Origin: Microbacteriaceae bacterium
Lineage (GTDB): Bacteria > Actinomycetota > Actinomycetes > Actinomycetales > Microbacteriaceae
NCBI GenBank assembly: GCA_019638805.1
Contig: JAHBTA010000001.1
Coordinates: 62,001-126,000 of the forward strand
Length of the DNA stretch: 64,000 nt
Direction: 5' to 3'
The translations under genes were made by a program, and so were the position numbers. Shown piece by piece: positions 33,125-42,624 of the stretch. A model generated the notes under the pieces. The model saw only the letters and a program-made list of their open reading frames with translations. It ran no database searches and was not told the origin of the DNA. Numbering within the stretch: the first letter of the stretch is position 1; each line of letters opens with the position of its first letter.

Positions 33125-34285
33125 CTAGCCCTTGATCTCCTGCCACGCGGCCGTCCATGCCGCGTAGTCGGTGCACTGGACGTCCGTGCGGCCGTCCAGG
33201 CACTCAGGGATCGGGGTCGACCAGTACCAGATCTGCGACGCGTAGTCGGCGTCGCCGGCGTGGTACGCCTCGCAGTCGTCACGGAAGTTGCACGCCTCCT
33301 GGCTGGAGGGGGCCTCGCCGAAGTACGCCGTCGCGGTCGCGTTGACCTCGGGGCTGGCGATCCAGTCGAGCCACGCGTACGCGCAGTTGGGGTGCTGGGA
33401 CTGCGACGAGATCATCCAGGTGTCCGACCATCCGGTCGCACCCTCCTTGGGCAGCACCACCTCGGTGTTGCCCGTGGTGATGGAGTTCTGGATGACCTGC
33501 CAGGTGGTGCCCACGACCGAGTCGCCGGTCTCGAACGCCTGGATCTCCTTGAGGTAATCCGACCAGTACTCGCCGATGTGCTGGCGCTGCGCCTTGAGCA
33601 GGTCGACCGCCGCGGCGAGCTGGTCCGCGTCGAGAGCGTACGGGTTCTCGATCCCGAGGTCGGGCTGCGTCGCCATCAGGTACACCGCCGCGTCGGCGAT
33701 GTAGATGGGCGAGTCGTACGCCGTGACCTGGCCGGAGTGCTCGCCGGCGCCGTCGAAGACGGCGCTCCACGAGTCCAGCCCGCCCGGGAACACGTCGGTG
33801 TTCCACATCAGCAGGTTGGCGCCGTAGCCGTGCGGGACGCCGTAGGGCTGCCCGTCGACGCTGTTCCAGGACTGGTTCTTCAGGAAGTCGAAGATGCCGG
33901 CGTAGTTCTTCAGCAGGTCGACGTTGACCGGGGCGACATCGCCCGCAGCGACGAGCCGCAGCGAGGCGTCGCCCGAGGCGGACACCACGTCGTACTCGCC
34001 CGACTTCATGAGGTTGAGCGCCTCGTCCGAGGTGCCGAACGTCTTGACGGTCACCTGGCATCCGGTCTCGTCCTCGAAACCGGACACCCAGTCGACGCTG
34101 GGGTCGTTGCTGCCGTCCTCGACGTAGCCGGGCCAGGCGAGGATCGAGACCGCGCCCTCCGTCTCGCCGAGCTCGGTCGGCATGCCGCCCTCGCCGCCTC
34201 CGCCGCCGCCTCCGCTGGTACCGCAGGCGGTGAGCAGCAGCGCGCTCGCGAGCAGCGCTCCGCCCGCCATGATCTGGCTTTTCAT
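33125..34285 (-). CDS. Lipoprotein substrate-binding protein, PotD/PotF-like
   Basis: 386 aa. Signal peptide with lipobox LLLTACGTS, a poly-Gly linker, then a periplasmic-binding fold: SILAWPGYVEDG, YDVVSASGDASLRLVAAGDV, GVPHGYGANLLMWNTDVF and SDTWMISSQSQHPNCAYAWLDWI. The layout is that of polyamine-binding proteins, with several extra Cys pairs near the C-terminus. Spermidine/putrescine is the family expectation; the ligand is not proven. Operon order is ATPase, this, PotB, PotC. Confidence 0.87.
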   Translation of the reverse strand: MKSQIMAGGALLASALLLTACGTSGGGGGGGEGGMPTELGETEGAVSILAWPGYVEDGSNDPSVDWVSGFEDETGCQVTVKTFGTSDEALNLMKSGEYDVVSASGDASLRLVAAGDVAPVNVDLLKNYAGIFDFLKNQSWNSVDGQPYGVPHGYGANLLMWNTDVFPGGLDSWSAVFDGAGEHSGQVTAYDSPIYIADAAVYLMATQPDLGIENPYALDADQLAAAVDLLKAQRQHIGEYWSDYLKEIQAFETGDSVVGTTWQVIQNSITTGNTEVVLPKEGATGWSDTWMISSQSQHPNCAYAWLDWIASPEVNATATAYFGEAPSSQEACNFRDDCEAYHAGDADYASQIWYWSTPIPECLDGRTDVQCTDYAAWTAAWQEIKG

Positions 34286-34330
34286 GCGTTCTCCGTTCTT
34301 CTTGGTGCTTCCGATGGGATTTCGGGGTTC

Positions 34331-34361
34331 CGGGGGCCCTCGGGGGTCCGGGGCCCCGGGG
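34331..34361 (-). terminator. G/C-block hairpin after the PotA-like gene
   Basis: Self-complementary G/C blocks (CCGGGGCCCCGG at 34348-34359 and GGGGGCCC at 34332-34339) between the ATPase stop and the binding-protein gene. It may partly terminate transcription or stabilise the downstream message. Confidence 0.4.
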
Positions 34362-34363
34362 TC

Positions 34364-35368
34364 CTAGGGGTGCAACTCGACGACGTCGGCCGGCGACCAG
34401 CTCGCCACGACCTTGCTCCCGCGCCGGTCGTGCGTGGCGGCGCCCGCGACGTTCTGCTCGAGCACGTTGAGCCGGTACCCGGCGTCGAGGTCGACCAGGA
34501 TGCGCGTGCTCGTGCCGAGGTAGATGACCTCGCTCACGGTTCCCGGCAGGCCCTTCCCCGCGTCGGCGAGGGTGATCTTCTCGGGGCGCAACGATCGCGG
34601 GCCGTCGGCCTTCAGCATCCGCTTCGCCTCGTCGGCGTCGAACAGGTTGGAAGTCCCGACGAAGTCGGCGACGAAGGGCGAGACCGGGTGCTCGTAGATC
34701 TCCTGCGGCGTGCCCAGCTGCTCGATGCGGCCCTCGTTGAACACCGCGATGCGGTCGCTCAGGGTGAGCGCCTCCTCCTGGTCGTGCGTGACGAAGATGA
34801 AGGTGATCCCGAGCGCGCGCTGCATCTCCTTGAGCTCGACCTGCATGCCCTGCCGGAGCTTCAGGTCGAGCGCGCCGAGCGGCTCGTCCAGCAGGAGCGC
34901 CTTGGGTTCGACGACAGTGGCCCGAGCCAGCGCGACCCGCTGCCGCTGACCCCCGGAGAGCTGCGTCGGCTTGCGCTCGGCGAACTCCTCGAGGCGAACG
35001 GATGCCAGCGCCTCTCGTGCGCGCTCGCGCCGCTCCGCGCGCCCCATCCCGCGCACCCGCAGGCCGTAGGCCACGTTGTCGAGCACGTTCATGTGCGGGA
35101 AGAGCGCGTAGTCCTGGAAGACCGTGTTGACGTCCCGGTCGAAGGGGGCGCGCGAGGTGACGTCCTCGCCGAAGAGCTCGATGGTGCCCGAGGTGGGCTG
35201 CTCGAAGCCCGCGATGAGCCGCAGGACGGTCGTCTTGCCCGAGCCGGACGGGCCGAGCATGGAGAAGAACTCCCCCTGCCGGATGTCCAGGTCCAGCGCG
35301 TCCACCGCGGTGACCGTGCCGAACGACTTGGTCAGCGACCGCAGCCGGATCGCGGGTGCCTCATCCAA
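34364..35368 (-). CDS. ABC ATPase, PotA-like
   Basis: 334 aa. Walker [10 protein letters not shown] near residue 40, signature [30 protein letters not shown]-loop VTHDQEEA, and the C-terminal TOBE region starting at SLRPEKITL. Energises the polyamine-type importer. It diverges from the GntR gene across a 124-base region, which probably contains the shared regulatory site. Confidence 0.9.
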   Translation of the reverse strand: MDEAPAIRLRSLTKSFGTVTAVDALDLDIRQGEFFSMLGPSGSGKTTVLRLIAGFEQPTSGTIELFGEDVTSRAPFDRDVNTVFQDYALFPHMNVLDNVAYGLRVRGMGRAERRERAREALASVRLEEFAERKPTQLSGGQRQRVALARATVVEPKALLLDEPLGALDLKLRQGMQVELKEMQRALGITFIFVTHDQEEALTLSDRIAVFNEGRIEQLGTPQEIYEHPVSPFVADFVGTSNLFDADEAKRMLKADGPRSLRPEKITLADAGKGLPGTVSEVIYLGTSTRILVDLDAGYRLNVLEQNVAGAATHDRRGSKVVASWSPADVVELHP

Positions 35369-35392
35369 TATCCGAGCCTCCTTGCTCCTCGC

Positions 35393-35418
35393 ACATCAAA
35401 TCATATGGAACCAGATGT
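35393..35418. promoter_or_regulatory. Candidate GntR operator between potA-like gene and gntR
   Basis: Inverted repeat ACATC-N16-GATGT with CATATG near its centre, in an A/T-rich patch of the divergent promoter region. Confidence 0.35.
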
Positions 35419-35492
35419 CATGCAAGTGGCGCGGGTGTTACGGTCATGTCACGCGCGCACAACGATGGCAGGTGCGCACAACGAGGAGCGCG

Positions 35493-36242
35493 ATGCCCCA
35501 GTCGATCAGGACCTCCACCAGCGCGGGCGCCGTGGTATTCGCCCCGCTGGACGGTTCGGGGCGCGCCGAGCTCGTGGAGCGCCGACTGACCGACGCGATC
35601 GTCCTGGGGCTGCTGGCCGACGGCGAGCGACTGCCGAGCGAATCGGACATGGCCAAGCGCCTCGGGGTCGCGACCGTGACCGCGCGGGAGGCGCTGGAAT
35701 CCCTGCGCCTCAAGGGCCTGGTCGAGACGCGGCGGGGCCGCGACGGCGGCAGCTTCGTCACGGCGGGTCGCGACCGCACACGCGCGGTACTGGATGCCCG
35801 GGTCGGCTCGCTCTCGCGCGTCGAGCTTCGCGACATGGGGGCCTACTATTCCGCGATCGCGGGCAGCTGCGCCGAGCTGGCCGCCGACCGAGCCACCGAC
35901 GACGACCTCGAGCGGGTCCGCGGAATCGCGCTCGTGACCGACGACGACGAGACCGCCGCGCGACGCCGGCAGGGCATGTTCCAGCTCGAGATCGCGGCGC
36001 TCTCCCAGTCGGCACGACTGGTGCGCGAGGAGCTGCGCCTGCAGGCGGAGTTCGCGCCGCTGCTCTGGCTCTGGCTGCGGGAGCCGGAGTATCGTCGGCG
36101 CAGTCTCGACGCACGAGGCGCCGTGCTCGACGCGATCGCCGGGGGCGACGCGGCGGGCGCCCGCGACCGCACCGCCTCCCACGTCGCGGGGGCGATCGAC
36201 TGGCTGCTGGAGACGAAGGCAGAACTCGAGGAGAGAGCATGA
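35493..36242 (+). CDS. GntR/FadR-type transcriptional regulator
   Basis: 249 aa. The N-terminal winged helix runs to about residue 95: RLPSESDMAKRLGVATVTAREALESLRLKG and the wing RRGRDGGSFV. The helical FCD-like C-terminal domain includes ELRDMGAYYSAIAGSCAELA and ARDRTASHVAGAIDWLLE. GAGGAG lies before the ATG. Divergent from the Pot-type importer, which is its obvious target, and coupled by ATGA to the Cache protein. Confidence 0.9.
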   Translation: MPQSIRTSTSAGAVVFAPLDGSGRAELVERRLTDAIVLGLLADGERLPSESDMAKRLGVATVTAREALESLRLKGLVETRRGRDGGSFVTAGRDRTRAVLDARVGSLSRVELRDMGAYYSAIAGSCAELAADRATDDDLERVRGIALVTDDDETAARRRQGMFQLEIAALSQSARLVREELRLQAEFAPLLWLWLREPEYRRRSLDARGAVLDAIAGGDAAGARDRTASHVAGAIDWLLETKAELEERA

Positions 36243-36958
36243 GCGTCCGCATCGAGAGCGACGCGGTCTCGGTCGTCGACACCACGTTCGAGGACGTCTT
36301 CGCGCTCATCGATCGGTGGCGCGAGAGCATCGAGGACTTCGTCGCGTCCTCGCCCGTCGACGTCGCGGCCATCGACGCCCTCGTCGAGACCCTCGTGGTT
36401 CCGGATCTGTCGCGGGACGGGGCGCTCATCATCGGGGCGGGCTTCGTGGCGCAGCCCGGGTTCATCCCGGATGCGCCCTGGCACCTGGCGTGGTGGCTCG
36501 GGCACGCCAACACCTTCGGCTGGACCGGGCCGGCCGCGCCGTCCCTGCGGCGCCTCGTCGCGGTGGAGGACGAGCACGCCGAGAGCTTCCGCGACTACAC
36601 GACGCTCGAGTGGTGGCGGGTACCGTCCACCACGGGGCAGCGGCACATCACCGGTCCCTATGTCGACTACCTGTGCACCGACGACTACACCCTGACCTCG
36701 ACGGTTCCGGCCTACCAGGACGGCCGGATGATCGGCGTCGTGGGCGCCGACCTCTACGTCAACGACATCGAGCGGGCGTTGCTGCCCGCCGTGCGCGGGG
36801 CGGGACGTCGCGCGGCACTGGTGAACGCATCCGGCCGGGTCGTGGTCGCGAGCGACAGCTCACGACCGACCGGATCGCTCATCCGGCGCGAGAACTGGAC
36901 GCAGCACGACCGCGTGGTGCCGTGCGCGAACGGCCTCGCCCTCCTCATCGACGACTGA
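36239..36958 (+). CDS. Soluble Cache-domain protein
   Basis: 239 aa. The region 85-180 has the PDC/Cache pattern: LEWWRVPSTTG, GPYVDYLCTDDYTLTSTVP and RMIGVVGADLYVNDIE. Cache domains are nearly always extracytoplasmic parts of receptors, but here there is no signal peptide or membrane helix, and no output domain. It overlaps the gntR stop (ATGA), so the two are made together; it may be a cytosolic ligand sensor for that regulator. The 3' end faces gabD across a 58-bp palindromic repeat. Confidence 0.82.
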   Translation: MSVRIESDAVSVVDTTFEDVFALIDRWRESIEDFVASSPVDVAAIDALVETLVVPDLSRDGALIIGAGFVAQPGFIPDAPWHLAWWLGHANTFGWTGPAAPSLRRLVAVEDEHAESFRDYTTLEWWRVPSTTGQRHITGPYVDYLCTDDYTLTSTVPAYQDGRMIGVVGADLYVNDIERALLPAVRGAGRRAALVNASGRVVVASDSSRPTGSLIRRENWTQHDRVVPCANGLALLIDD

Positions 36959-36982
36959 CCCCGCCCCCGTGCACCACCCACC

Positions 36983-37040
36983 GTGCACGTTCGCGTCAGC
37001 TGAGCACGCTGTAGCCCTATCGCTCGTCGCGAACGTGCAC
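36983..37040. repeat. 58-bp palindromic repeat, copy B
   Basis: Perfect 13-bp outer arms GTGCACGTTCGCG (36983-36995) and CGCGAACGTGCAC (37028-37040). Same total length as copy A at 5541 and the same conserved blocks at both ends. It lies between two convergent genes, so a bidirectional terminator role fits. Confidence 0.65.
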
Positions 37041-37058
37041 GCCCGCAGCGCTGGCGCG

Positions 37059-38423
37059 TCAGGCGACGCGGATCATCTTCTTGTTGACGAACTCGTCCGC
37101 ACCGAAGCGGCCCAGCTCGCGACCCGAGCCAGAGCGCTTGATGCCGCCGAAGGGTAGCTCGGCACCGTCGGCCAGCACCAGGTTCACAAAGACCATGCCG
37201 GCGTCGATCTTGTCGGCGACGCGCATGGCCTGCTCCTGGTCGGTCGTGAACAGGTAGGAGCCCAGGCCGAACGGGGTGTCGTTGGCGAGCGTCACGGCCT
37301 CGTCCTCGTTCGACACCTTGTAGACCGCGGCGACCGGGCCGAAGAACTCTTCGCGATAGGCGTCCATGCCTGGCTTCACGTCGGCGAGGACGGCGGCCGG
37401 GAAGAACGCGCCGTCGCGCTTCCCGCCCGCGACCAGGCCTGCACCCTGCTCGACCGCGCGGTCGAGCTGGCCCTGCAGGGTCTCGGCCGCGGCGAGCGAG
37501 GACAGCGGCCCGAGCACGGTGTCCTCCTTCGTCGGGTCGCCGGGCGCAGCCTTGGTGAGTTCGGCCGTGAACTTCTCGAGGAACTCGTCGTACAGCGAGT
37601 CGATCACGATGAAGCGCTTCGCGCCGTTGCAGGACTGCCCGCTGTTGTCCAGGCGGGCGCCCACGGCGGCCTCGACGGTCGCATCCATGTCGTCCGTGCT
37701 GAGCACGATGAACGGGTCGGAGCCGCCGAGTTCGAGCACGACCTTCTTGAGGTACTTGCCGGCCAGTTCGGCGACCGCGGCGCCCGCCGCCTCCGAGCCG
37801 GTGAGCGAGACGCCCTGCACGCGCGGGTCGGCGATGACCGGCTCGAGCTGACTCGACTTGGCGAACACGTTGACGTAGGCACCCTCGGGGAACCCGGCGT
37901 CGAGGAAGATCTGCTGCATCGCAGCAGCCGACTCCGGGCACTGCGATGCGTGCTTGAGGATGATCGTGTTCCCGATGATCAGGTTGGGGCCGGCGAAGCG
38001 GGCCACCTGGTAGTACGGGAAGTTCCACGGCATGATGCCCAGCAGCACGCCCAGCGGCCCGCGGCGGATGAACGCGCGGCCCTCGCCGGCGCGCAGCTCG
38101 ATCTCCTCGTCCTTGAGGAACGCCTCGGCGTTCTCGGCGTAGTAGCCGTAGATGTCGGCGGCGAAGTCGACCTCGCCGAGCGCCTGCTCGATGGGCTTGC
38201 CCATCTCGCGCACGATCGTGTCGGCCAGCTCCTGGCGGCGCTCGGTGTGCAGATCGGCGACCTTCTGGATCAGCTTCGCGCGCTCCGCAACCGTGGTCGT
38301 CCTCGACCAGTTCGCGTAGGCGTCGGCGGCCTTGTCGACGGCGGCCTTCAGCTCGGCATCCGAGATCGCCGGGTACTCGGCGACCTTCTCGCCGGTCGCG
38401 GGATTGACGACGGCATAGCTCAT
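37059..38423 (-). CDS. gabD: NAD(P)-dependent (succinate-)semialdehyde dehydrogenase
   Basis: 454 aa. Oxidises succinate semialdehyde or a related aldehyde. Catalytic Glu231 (VVLELGGSDPF) and Cys265 (NSGQSCNGAKR), cofactor segment IMPWNFPYYQV and KHASQCPESA are present. GAGGAG precedes the ATG. In this context it would finish degradation of polyamine- or GABA-derived aldehydes brought in by the neighbouring importer. The exact substrate is inferred. Confidence 0.88.
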   Translation of the reverse strand: MSYAVVNPATGEKVAEYPAISDAELKAAVDKAADAYANWSRTTTVAERAKLIQKVADLHTERRQELADTIVREMGKPIEQALGEVDFAADIYGYYAENAEAFLKDEEIELRAGEGRAFIRRGPLGVLLGIMPWNFPYYQVARFAGPNLIIGNTIILKHASQCPESAAAMQQIFLDAGFPEGAYVNVFAKSSQLEPVIADPRVQGVSLTGSEAAGAAVAELAGKYLKKVVLELGGSDPFIVLSTDDMDATVEAAVGARLDNSGQSCNGAKRFIVIDSLYDEFLEKFTAELTKAAPGDPTKEDTVLGPLSSLAAAETLQGQLDRAVEQGAGLVAGGKRDGAFFPAAVLADVKPGMDAYREEFFGPVAAVYKVSNEDEAVTLANDTPFGLGSYLFTTDQEQAMRVADKIDAGMVFVNLVLADGAELPFGGIKRSGSGRELGRFGADEFVNKKMIRVA

Positions 38424-38459
38424 GGGTGTCTCCTCATCATCGGGGGGCGTATCTCGACT

Positions 38460-39284
38460 CTATGTGGCGCTCATGCGGCGCAATTGTTGCCAGCGCATAC
38501 CCTTGAGCGCCGGGTACAGCGCGGACCACACGACCATGGGCGCCCGAAGCCGCCGGTCGTCGATCCCGTGGCCGTCGTAGGTGCGCTGGTACCGCCACAC
38601 GTACGAGTAGAACTCGCGCGGGTTGTCGTCGAGCCTCCTGGCCGACATGCCCGCGACCATCTTGGGCGCGTACGCGACACGATGCCCGCGCTCGAACAGA
38701 TGGATGCTGAGGTCGATGTCCTCGTGGTACTCGTCGGCCTCGTCCCGGCACACGATCTCGCGGATGTCCCGCCACGCGCTCGCCCGGATCGCCATGTTGC
38801 TGCCGAACAGGAAGTGGTAGTCGCGGGCGAGCTTGAGGATGGCGCGGCGCAGCGCGTCGTCGGCCCGGTGCCCGAACCGCCGCAGCGGCATGTCGTAGTA
38901 GATCATCGGCCCGGTGGCAGCGCCCACGCCCGGGTCGGCGAAGGCGTCGCGCACCTCCTTGGCCCAGTTGGGCTCGAGCACGGTGTCGGCGTCGATGCGC
39001 CCGAGCACCTCGCCGAGCGCCCGGTCCAGCCCGAAGTTGCGTGTGGGAACGAGACCCTGCTCGGCGTCCTGGCGGAACACGACGAGGGGCGCGTCCGGGT
39101 ACTCCCGCTGCAATTGCTCGAGGATCCGTGCGGTGCCGTCCGTCGAGAGGTTGTCGACCACGATCACCTCGTCGGCGGGCTCGGTCTGCTCGAGAGCGGC
39201 GAGCACGCAGGCCCGGATCGTCGCCTCCTCGTTGTACGCGGGGATCACGATCGACAGGGTCGGACGCTCGGGGGAGGCCGGCAT
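38460..39284 (-). CDS. Family 2 glycosyltransferase
   Basis: 274 aa. GT-A fold: SIVIPAYNEEATIRACV at 11-27, VDNLSTDGT, and the metal-binding RIDADT (Asp98, Asp100); acceptor region ADEYHEDIDLSIHL with the catalytic-type acidic pair. Lacks membrane segments, so it is a cytosolic or peripheral sugar transferase for wall or lipid glycans. TAGGGT ends six bases before the ATG (leaderless type). Confidence 0.9.
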   Translation of the reverse strand: MPASPERPTLSIVIPAYNEEATIRACVLAALEQTEPADEVIVVDNLSTDGTARILEQLQREYPDAPLVVFRQDAEQGLVPTRNFGLDRALGEVLGRIDADTVLEPNWAKEVRDAFADPGVGAATGPMIYYDMPLRRFGHRADDALRRAILKLARDYHFLFGSNMAIRASAWRDIREIVCRDEADEYHEDIDLSIHLFERGHRVAYAPKMVAGMSARRLDDNPREFYSYVWRYQRTYDGHGIDDRRLRAPMVVWSALYPALKGMRWQQLRRMSAT

Positions 39285-39340
39285 GTCGCCACCCTAACCG
39301 CGCGGTCAGGCCCGCGCCAGCACCCTGCGCAGCAGGACGC

Positions 39341-40099
39341 TCAGCCGGGCCACTCCTCGGTCACGTTGGCCGCGAGCCAAGCGAGCGGCTCGACCGCCTC
39401 GCCGCCGCCCGGCCGGATCTCGAAGTGCAGGTGGGGGCCCGTGCTCGCGCCCGTCGAGCCGACGAGTCCGAGCACCTGGCCGCGCGTCACGGTGTCGCCG
39501 ACGCCGACCGTCTCGGAGCCCAGGATCATGTGGCCGTAGACGCTCTGCACGATCCGGCCGTCGATGTCGTGCTCGATCACGACGTGCTGGCCGAGCCCTC
39601 CGTCGCTGCTGGACTCGACCACGACGCCGTCGGCGATCGCCACGATGTCGGAGCCCTCGCCCGGGTCGAAGTCGACCCCCTGGTGATCCGAGGAGCACCC
39701 CCACGAGCACGGTGCCACTCGCCAGCCGAAGCCGCTCGCGACCTCGGTGTCCGGGGCGACCGGCCACTGCACGGGCGTGTACTCGGTGATGACGTAGTCC
39801 TCGCGGGTCGCGACCGGCTCGGGCGAGGAGGCGGAGACCACCACGCGTTGCGAGATCGCGGCGATCGCCTCCTTCTGCACGGCGGCAGCGGATGCGGGGA
39901 GGTCGTTGATCGTGATGGTCAGCAACGAGATCGCGGCCGCCCCGATCGCGAGGGTGCGCCGGCGCCGGAAGGCCCCCAGGTATCCGGGTGCGGGCACGTC
40001 GAAGTCGGTCAGCTGGGATGGGGTCACGAGGAAGGCGCTTCCTGGTCGGGTGCACCGGTCGGCGCACGGACGCGGCTCAGCGTCGTCGGGCAATGTCAT
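39341..40099 (-). CDS. M23-family (LytM) peptidase
   Basis: 252 aa, type II membrane orientation: basic RRRR then a membrane helix at about 49-65, then an extracellular LytM domain with zinc ligands His139 and Asp143 (HQGVDFD) and His223-x-His225 (GPHLHFE). All four key residues are present, so an active peptidoglycan endopeptidase is expected. Cys131 and Cys135 may form a disulfide. The ATG at 40099 has GAGGG upstream. Confidence 0.88.
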   Translation of the reverse strand: MTLPDDAEPRPCADRCTRPGSAFLVTPSQLTDFDVPAPGYLGAFRRRRTLAIGAAAISLLTITINDLPASAAAVQKEAIAAISQRVVVSASSPEPVATREDYVITEYTPVQWPVAPDTEVASGFGWRVAPCSWGCSSDHQGVDFDPGEGSDIVAIADGVVVESSSDGGLGQHVVIEHDIDGRIVQSVYGHMILGSETVGVGDTVTRGQVLGLVGSTGASTGPHLHFEIRPGGGEAVEPLAWLAANVTEEWPG

Positions 40100-40220
40100 G
40101 ACCCTCGGCTGCGAGCGAAACCCGGCGGGTGCCTCACACCGGTTGCTCCGTAGGTCGTGACCAGCGTGCACGACCTGTCTGGACGTCCTCTGGCAGGGCA
40201 CCCACCGTAGGCTGACCGTC

Positions 40221-41528
40221 ATGACCGACGCGACGACGCGCACGCAACGCGCCGCCATCGACCTGTCCAAACGCGACCTGACGCTCGACCTCGCGCGCGT
40301 GGTGTGCGTGTTGCTCGTGGTCGTCATCCACCTGCTCATGGTGGGGGTGGGCACCGGGCCCGACGGGCTCGTGCTCTCCCGGCCGCTCGAGGCGCAGCCG
40401 TGGTTCGACGTGGTGAGCTGGGTCGGCCAGATCATGCCCCTGTTCTTCGTGGTGGGCGGCTTCGCGAGCATGACGGCTTGGCGCTCCCTGCGCCGGCGCG
40501 ACGGCGACGGGGCGGATTACGTGCGCGGCCGGGTGCTGCGGCTCGCCCAGCCGACGTTCCCGCTCTTCGTCTTCTACGTCGTGGTCATCGCGATCGCGCA
40601 GTTCGTCGTGGGCGCGCCGCCCGAGCTGTTGCGCGGAGTGCTCGTGGGCGCGGGTTCGCCACTGTGGTTCATCGCCGCCTACGGCATCTGCCAGGCGCTC
40701 GTGCCGCTCATGGCCGGCCTGCACGAGCGGGCCCCCAAGCGCAGCGTGCTCGTGCTGCTCGCGCTGGTCATCGCAGTCGATGTGCTGCGCTTCTCGACCG
40801 GGCTGACCTGGCTCGGCCTGCTCAACCTGCTGTTCGTCTGGCCGCTCGTGCAGCAGTTCGGCTTCTGGTACGCCGACGACTGGTTCGACCGCCGCGCCTG
40901 GTGGCAGCTCGCGCTCATCGCGGTCGCGGGCGTTGCGCTCATGTGGCCGTTGACCGTGTTCGGCCCGTACGACACCAACATGCTCTCCAACCTCAACCCG
41001 CCCACCCTGCCCCTGGTCGTGCTCGGGATATCGCAGGCGGCATTCCTGCGCCTCGTGAAGCGGCCGCTGACCGCGCTCATGCGCACGGGCGCGGCCAAAG
41101 CGGTCGTGTTCGTCGCGGGCACCCGGCTCATGACGATCTACCTCTGGCACCTGCCGCTCATCATCGCCGCGGCCGGCGTCGCGCTGCTCATCCCGGGCGC
41201 GAGCCCCATGCCGGAGAGCCCCGCCTGGTGGTGGTCGCGCATCCTGGTGTTCGTCATCGTGCTCGCCGCACTGTACGCGCTGTCCCTCCTGGTGGGCCGG
41301 TGGGAGCAGCCGCGGCAGGCCGGACCGACCCCGCCGGCCCCGGTCGTCGCAGCAGCTGTGGTGCTGACCGTCGCGGTGCCGACCCTGCTCATCCCGCTCG
41401 GCCTGGACTTCGTGCTGGCCGTGGCCGGGTTCCTCACCATCGGGGCGGCCATCCTGCTGCTCGGGCGCTGGCCCGCGCGACCCGAGCCCGCTCGCGCCGA
41501 GCCCGCGAGCGCGGCTGCCGAATCGTAG
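40221..41528 (+). CDS. Acyltransferase-3 family membrane protein
   Basis: 435 aa with about ten to twelve membrane helices. N-terminal family signature LTLDLARVVCVLLVVVIHLL holds the conserved His; IMPLFFVVGGFAS follows. The group O-acylates sugars or wall polymers. Ends in a low-complexity tail (RPEPARAEPAS). TAGGCT ends seven bases before the ATG; the TAG stop begins the same motif for the next gene. Confidence 0.88.
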   Translation: MTDATTRTQRAAIDLSKRDLTLDLARVVCVLLVVVIHLLMVGVGTGPDGLVLSRPLEAQPWFDVVSWVGQIMPLFFVVGGFASMTAWRSLRRRDGDGADYVRGRVLRLAQPTFPLFVFYVVVIAIAQFVVGAPPELLRGVLVGAGSPLWFIAAYGICQALVPLMAGLHERAPKRSVLVLLALVIAVDVLRFSTGLTWLGLLNLLFVWPLVQQFGFWYADDWFDRRAWWQLALIAVAGVALMWPLTVFGPYDTNMLSNLNPPTLPLVVLGISQAAFLRLVKRPLTALMRTGAAKAVVFVAGTRLMTIYLWHLPLIIAAAGVALLIPGASPMPESPAWWWSRILVFVIVLAALYALSLLVGRWEQPRQAGPTPPAPVVAAAVVLTVAVPTLLIPLGLDFVLAVAGFLTIGAAILLLGRWPARPEPARAEPASAAAES

Positions 41529-41538
41529 GCTGGGGCGC

Positions 41539-42585
41539 GTGAAGGCGACCATCCTGTCCGGCACGCGCGACATCCGCCTGGAGGAGCGGCCGGATCCCGT
41601 CATCCTGGCTCCCGGAGACGTCGTCGTGCGTGTGGTGGCCGCGTGCGTGTGCGGTTCGGACCTCTGGGGGTACCGCGACTTCGGCCGGGGGCGCGAGCGC
41701 GCGACCGGGCACGAACTCGTGGGCATCATCGAGGAGGCGGGGGCCGAGGTCGCGAGCCTCAAGCCCGGTGACTTCGTCATCGCGCCGTTCTCGCTCAGTT
41801 GTGGCGCGTGCCAGTCGTGCCGCGCCGGGTTCACCTCGGTGTGCGATCGCGTGACCTTCTTCGGCTCGCTGGACCGCGACCGGCTCTGGGTGGACGGCGC
41901 ACAGGGCGAGCGCGTGCGCATGCCGCTGGCCGAGAGCTCGCTCGTCGTGGTGCCGGGGCCGGAGGACGACGCGCTCGTGCCGGATCTGCTCACGCTCTCC
42001 GACGTCGCCTCGACGGGGCATCACGCGGCCGTGTCCGCTCGGGTCGGCCCGGGAGACGTGGTCGTCGTCGTGGGCGACGGGGCGGTCGGCCTCTCGGCCG
42101 TGCTCGCGGCCGCGCGGCTGGGAGCGGGGCGCGTCATCGCGATGAGCCGGCATCCCGAGCGACAGGCCGTGGCGCGCGAGTTCGGTGCGACCGACATCAT
42201 CGAGCAGCGCGGCGAGGACGCCATCGCGGCGCTGCGCGACCTGCTCGGCGGGGATCTGGCCGACGCCGCCCTGGAGTGCGTCGGCACGGCCGAGGCCATG
42301 GATCAGGCGCTCGGGTCGGTCCGCGGCGGGGGGCGGGTCGGCTTCGTGGGCGTGCCAGGCAACCGCGTCGACCTGGATGCCGGCCGCCTCTTCGCCGGGA
42401 ACATCACCCTGGGCGGCGGCATGGCTCCCGCTCGCGCGTACATCCCCGAACTGCTGCCCGCCGTGCTCGACGGGTCGATGCGGCCTGGCCGGGTCTTCGA
42501 CCTGGAGCTGCCGCTGGACGAGGTGGCCGAGGCCTACCGCGCGATGGACGAGCGACGCGCCATCAAGGTTCTGCTGCGGCCGTGA
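41539..42585 (+). CDS. Zinc-dependent alcohol dehydrogenase
   Basis: 348-aa medium-chain dehydrogenase. Catalytic zinc ligands Cys38 (CGSD) and His58-Glu59 (GHEL); structural zinc Cys88, 91, 94, 102. Rossmann run VVVVGDGAVGLSAVLAA. It resembles the subgroup whose substrates are unknown alcohols or sugar polyols. The GTG start has TAGGCT seven bases upstream, overlapping the acyltransferase stop. Confidence 0.9.
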   Translation: MKATILSGTRDIRLEERPDPVILAPGDVVVRVVAACVCGSDLWGYRDFGRGRERATGHELVGIIEEAGAEVASLKPGDFVIAPFSLSCGACQSCRAGFTSVCDRVTFFGSLDRDRLWVDGAQGERVRMPLAESSLVVVPGPEDDALVPDLLTLSDVASTGHHAAVSARVGPGDVVVVVGDGAVGLSAVLAAARLGAGRVIAMSRHPERQAVAREFGATDIIEQRGEDAIAALRDLLGGDLADAALECVGTAEAMDQALGSVRGGGRVGFVGVPGNRVDLDAGRLFAGNITLGGGMAPARAYIPELLPAVLDGSMRPGRVFDLELPLDEVAEAYRAMDERRAIKVLLRP

Positions 42586-42624
42586 CCTCGCGGGCTGCCG
42601 CGCCCGGACTGCGGCGCCGGAGCC

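Noticed and set aside
31367..36958. 1863-codon + strand frame spanning the Pot importer
   Set aside because: It is antisense to well-recognised ABC genes and only its last part coincides with the Cache gene; no ribosome site and no sensible domain.
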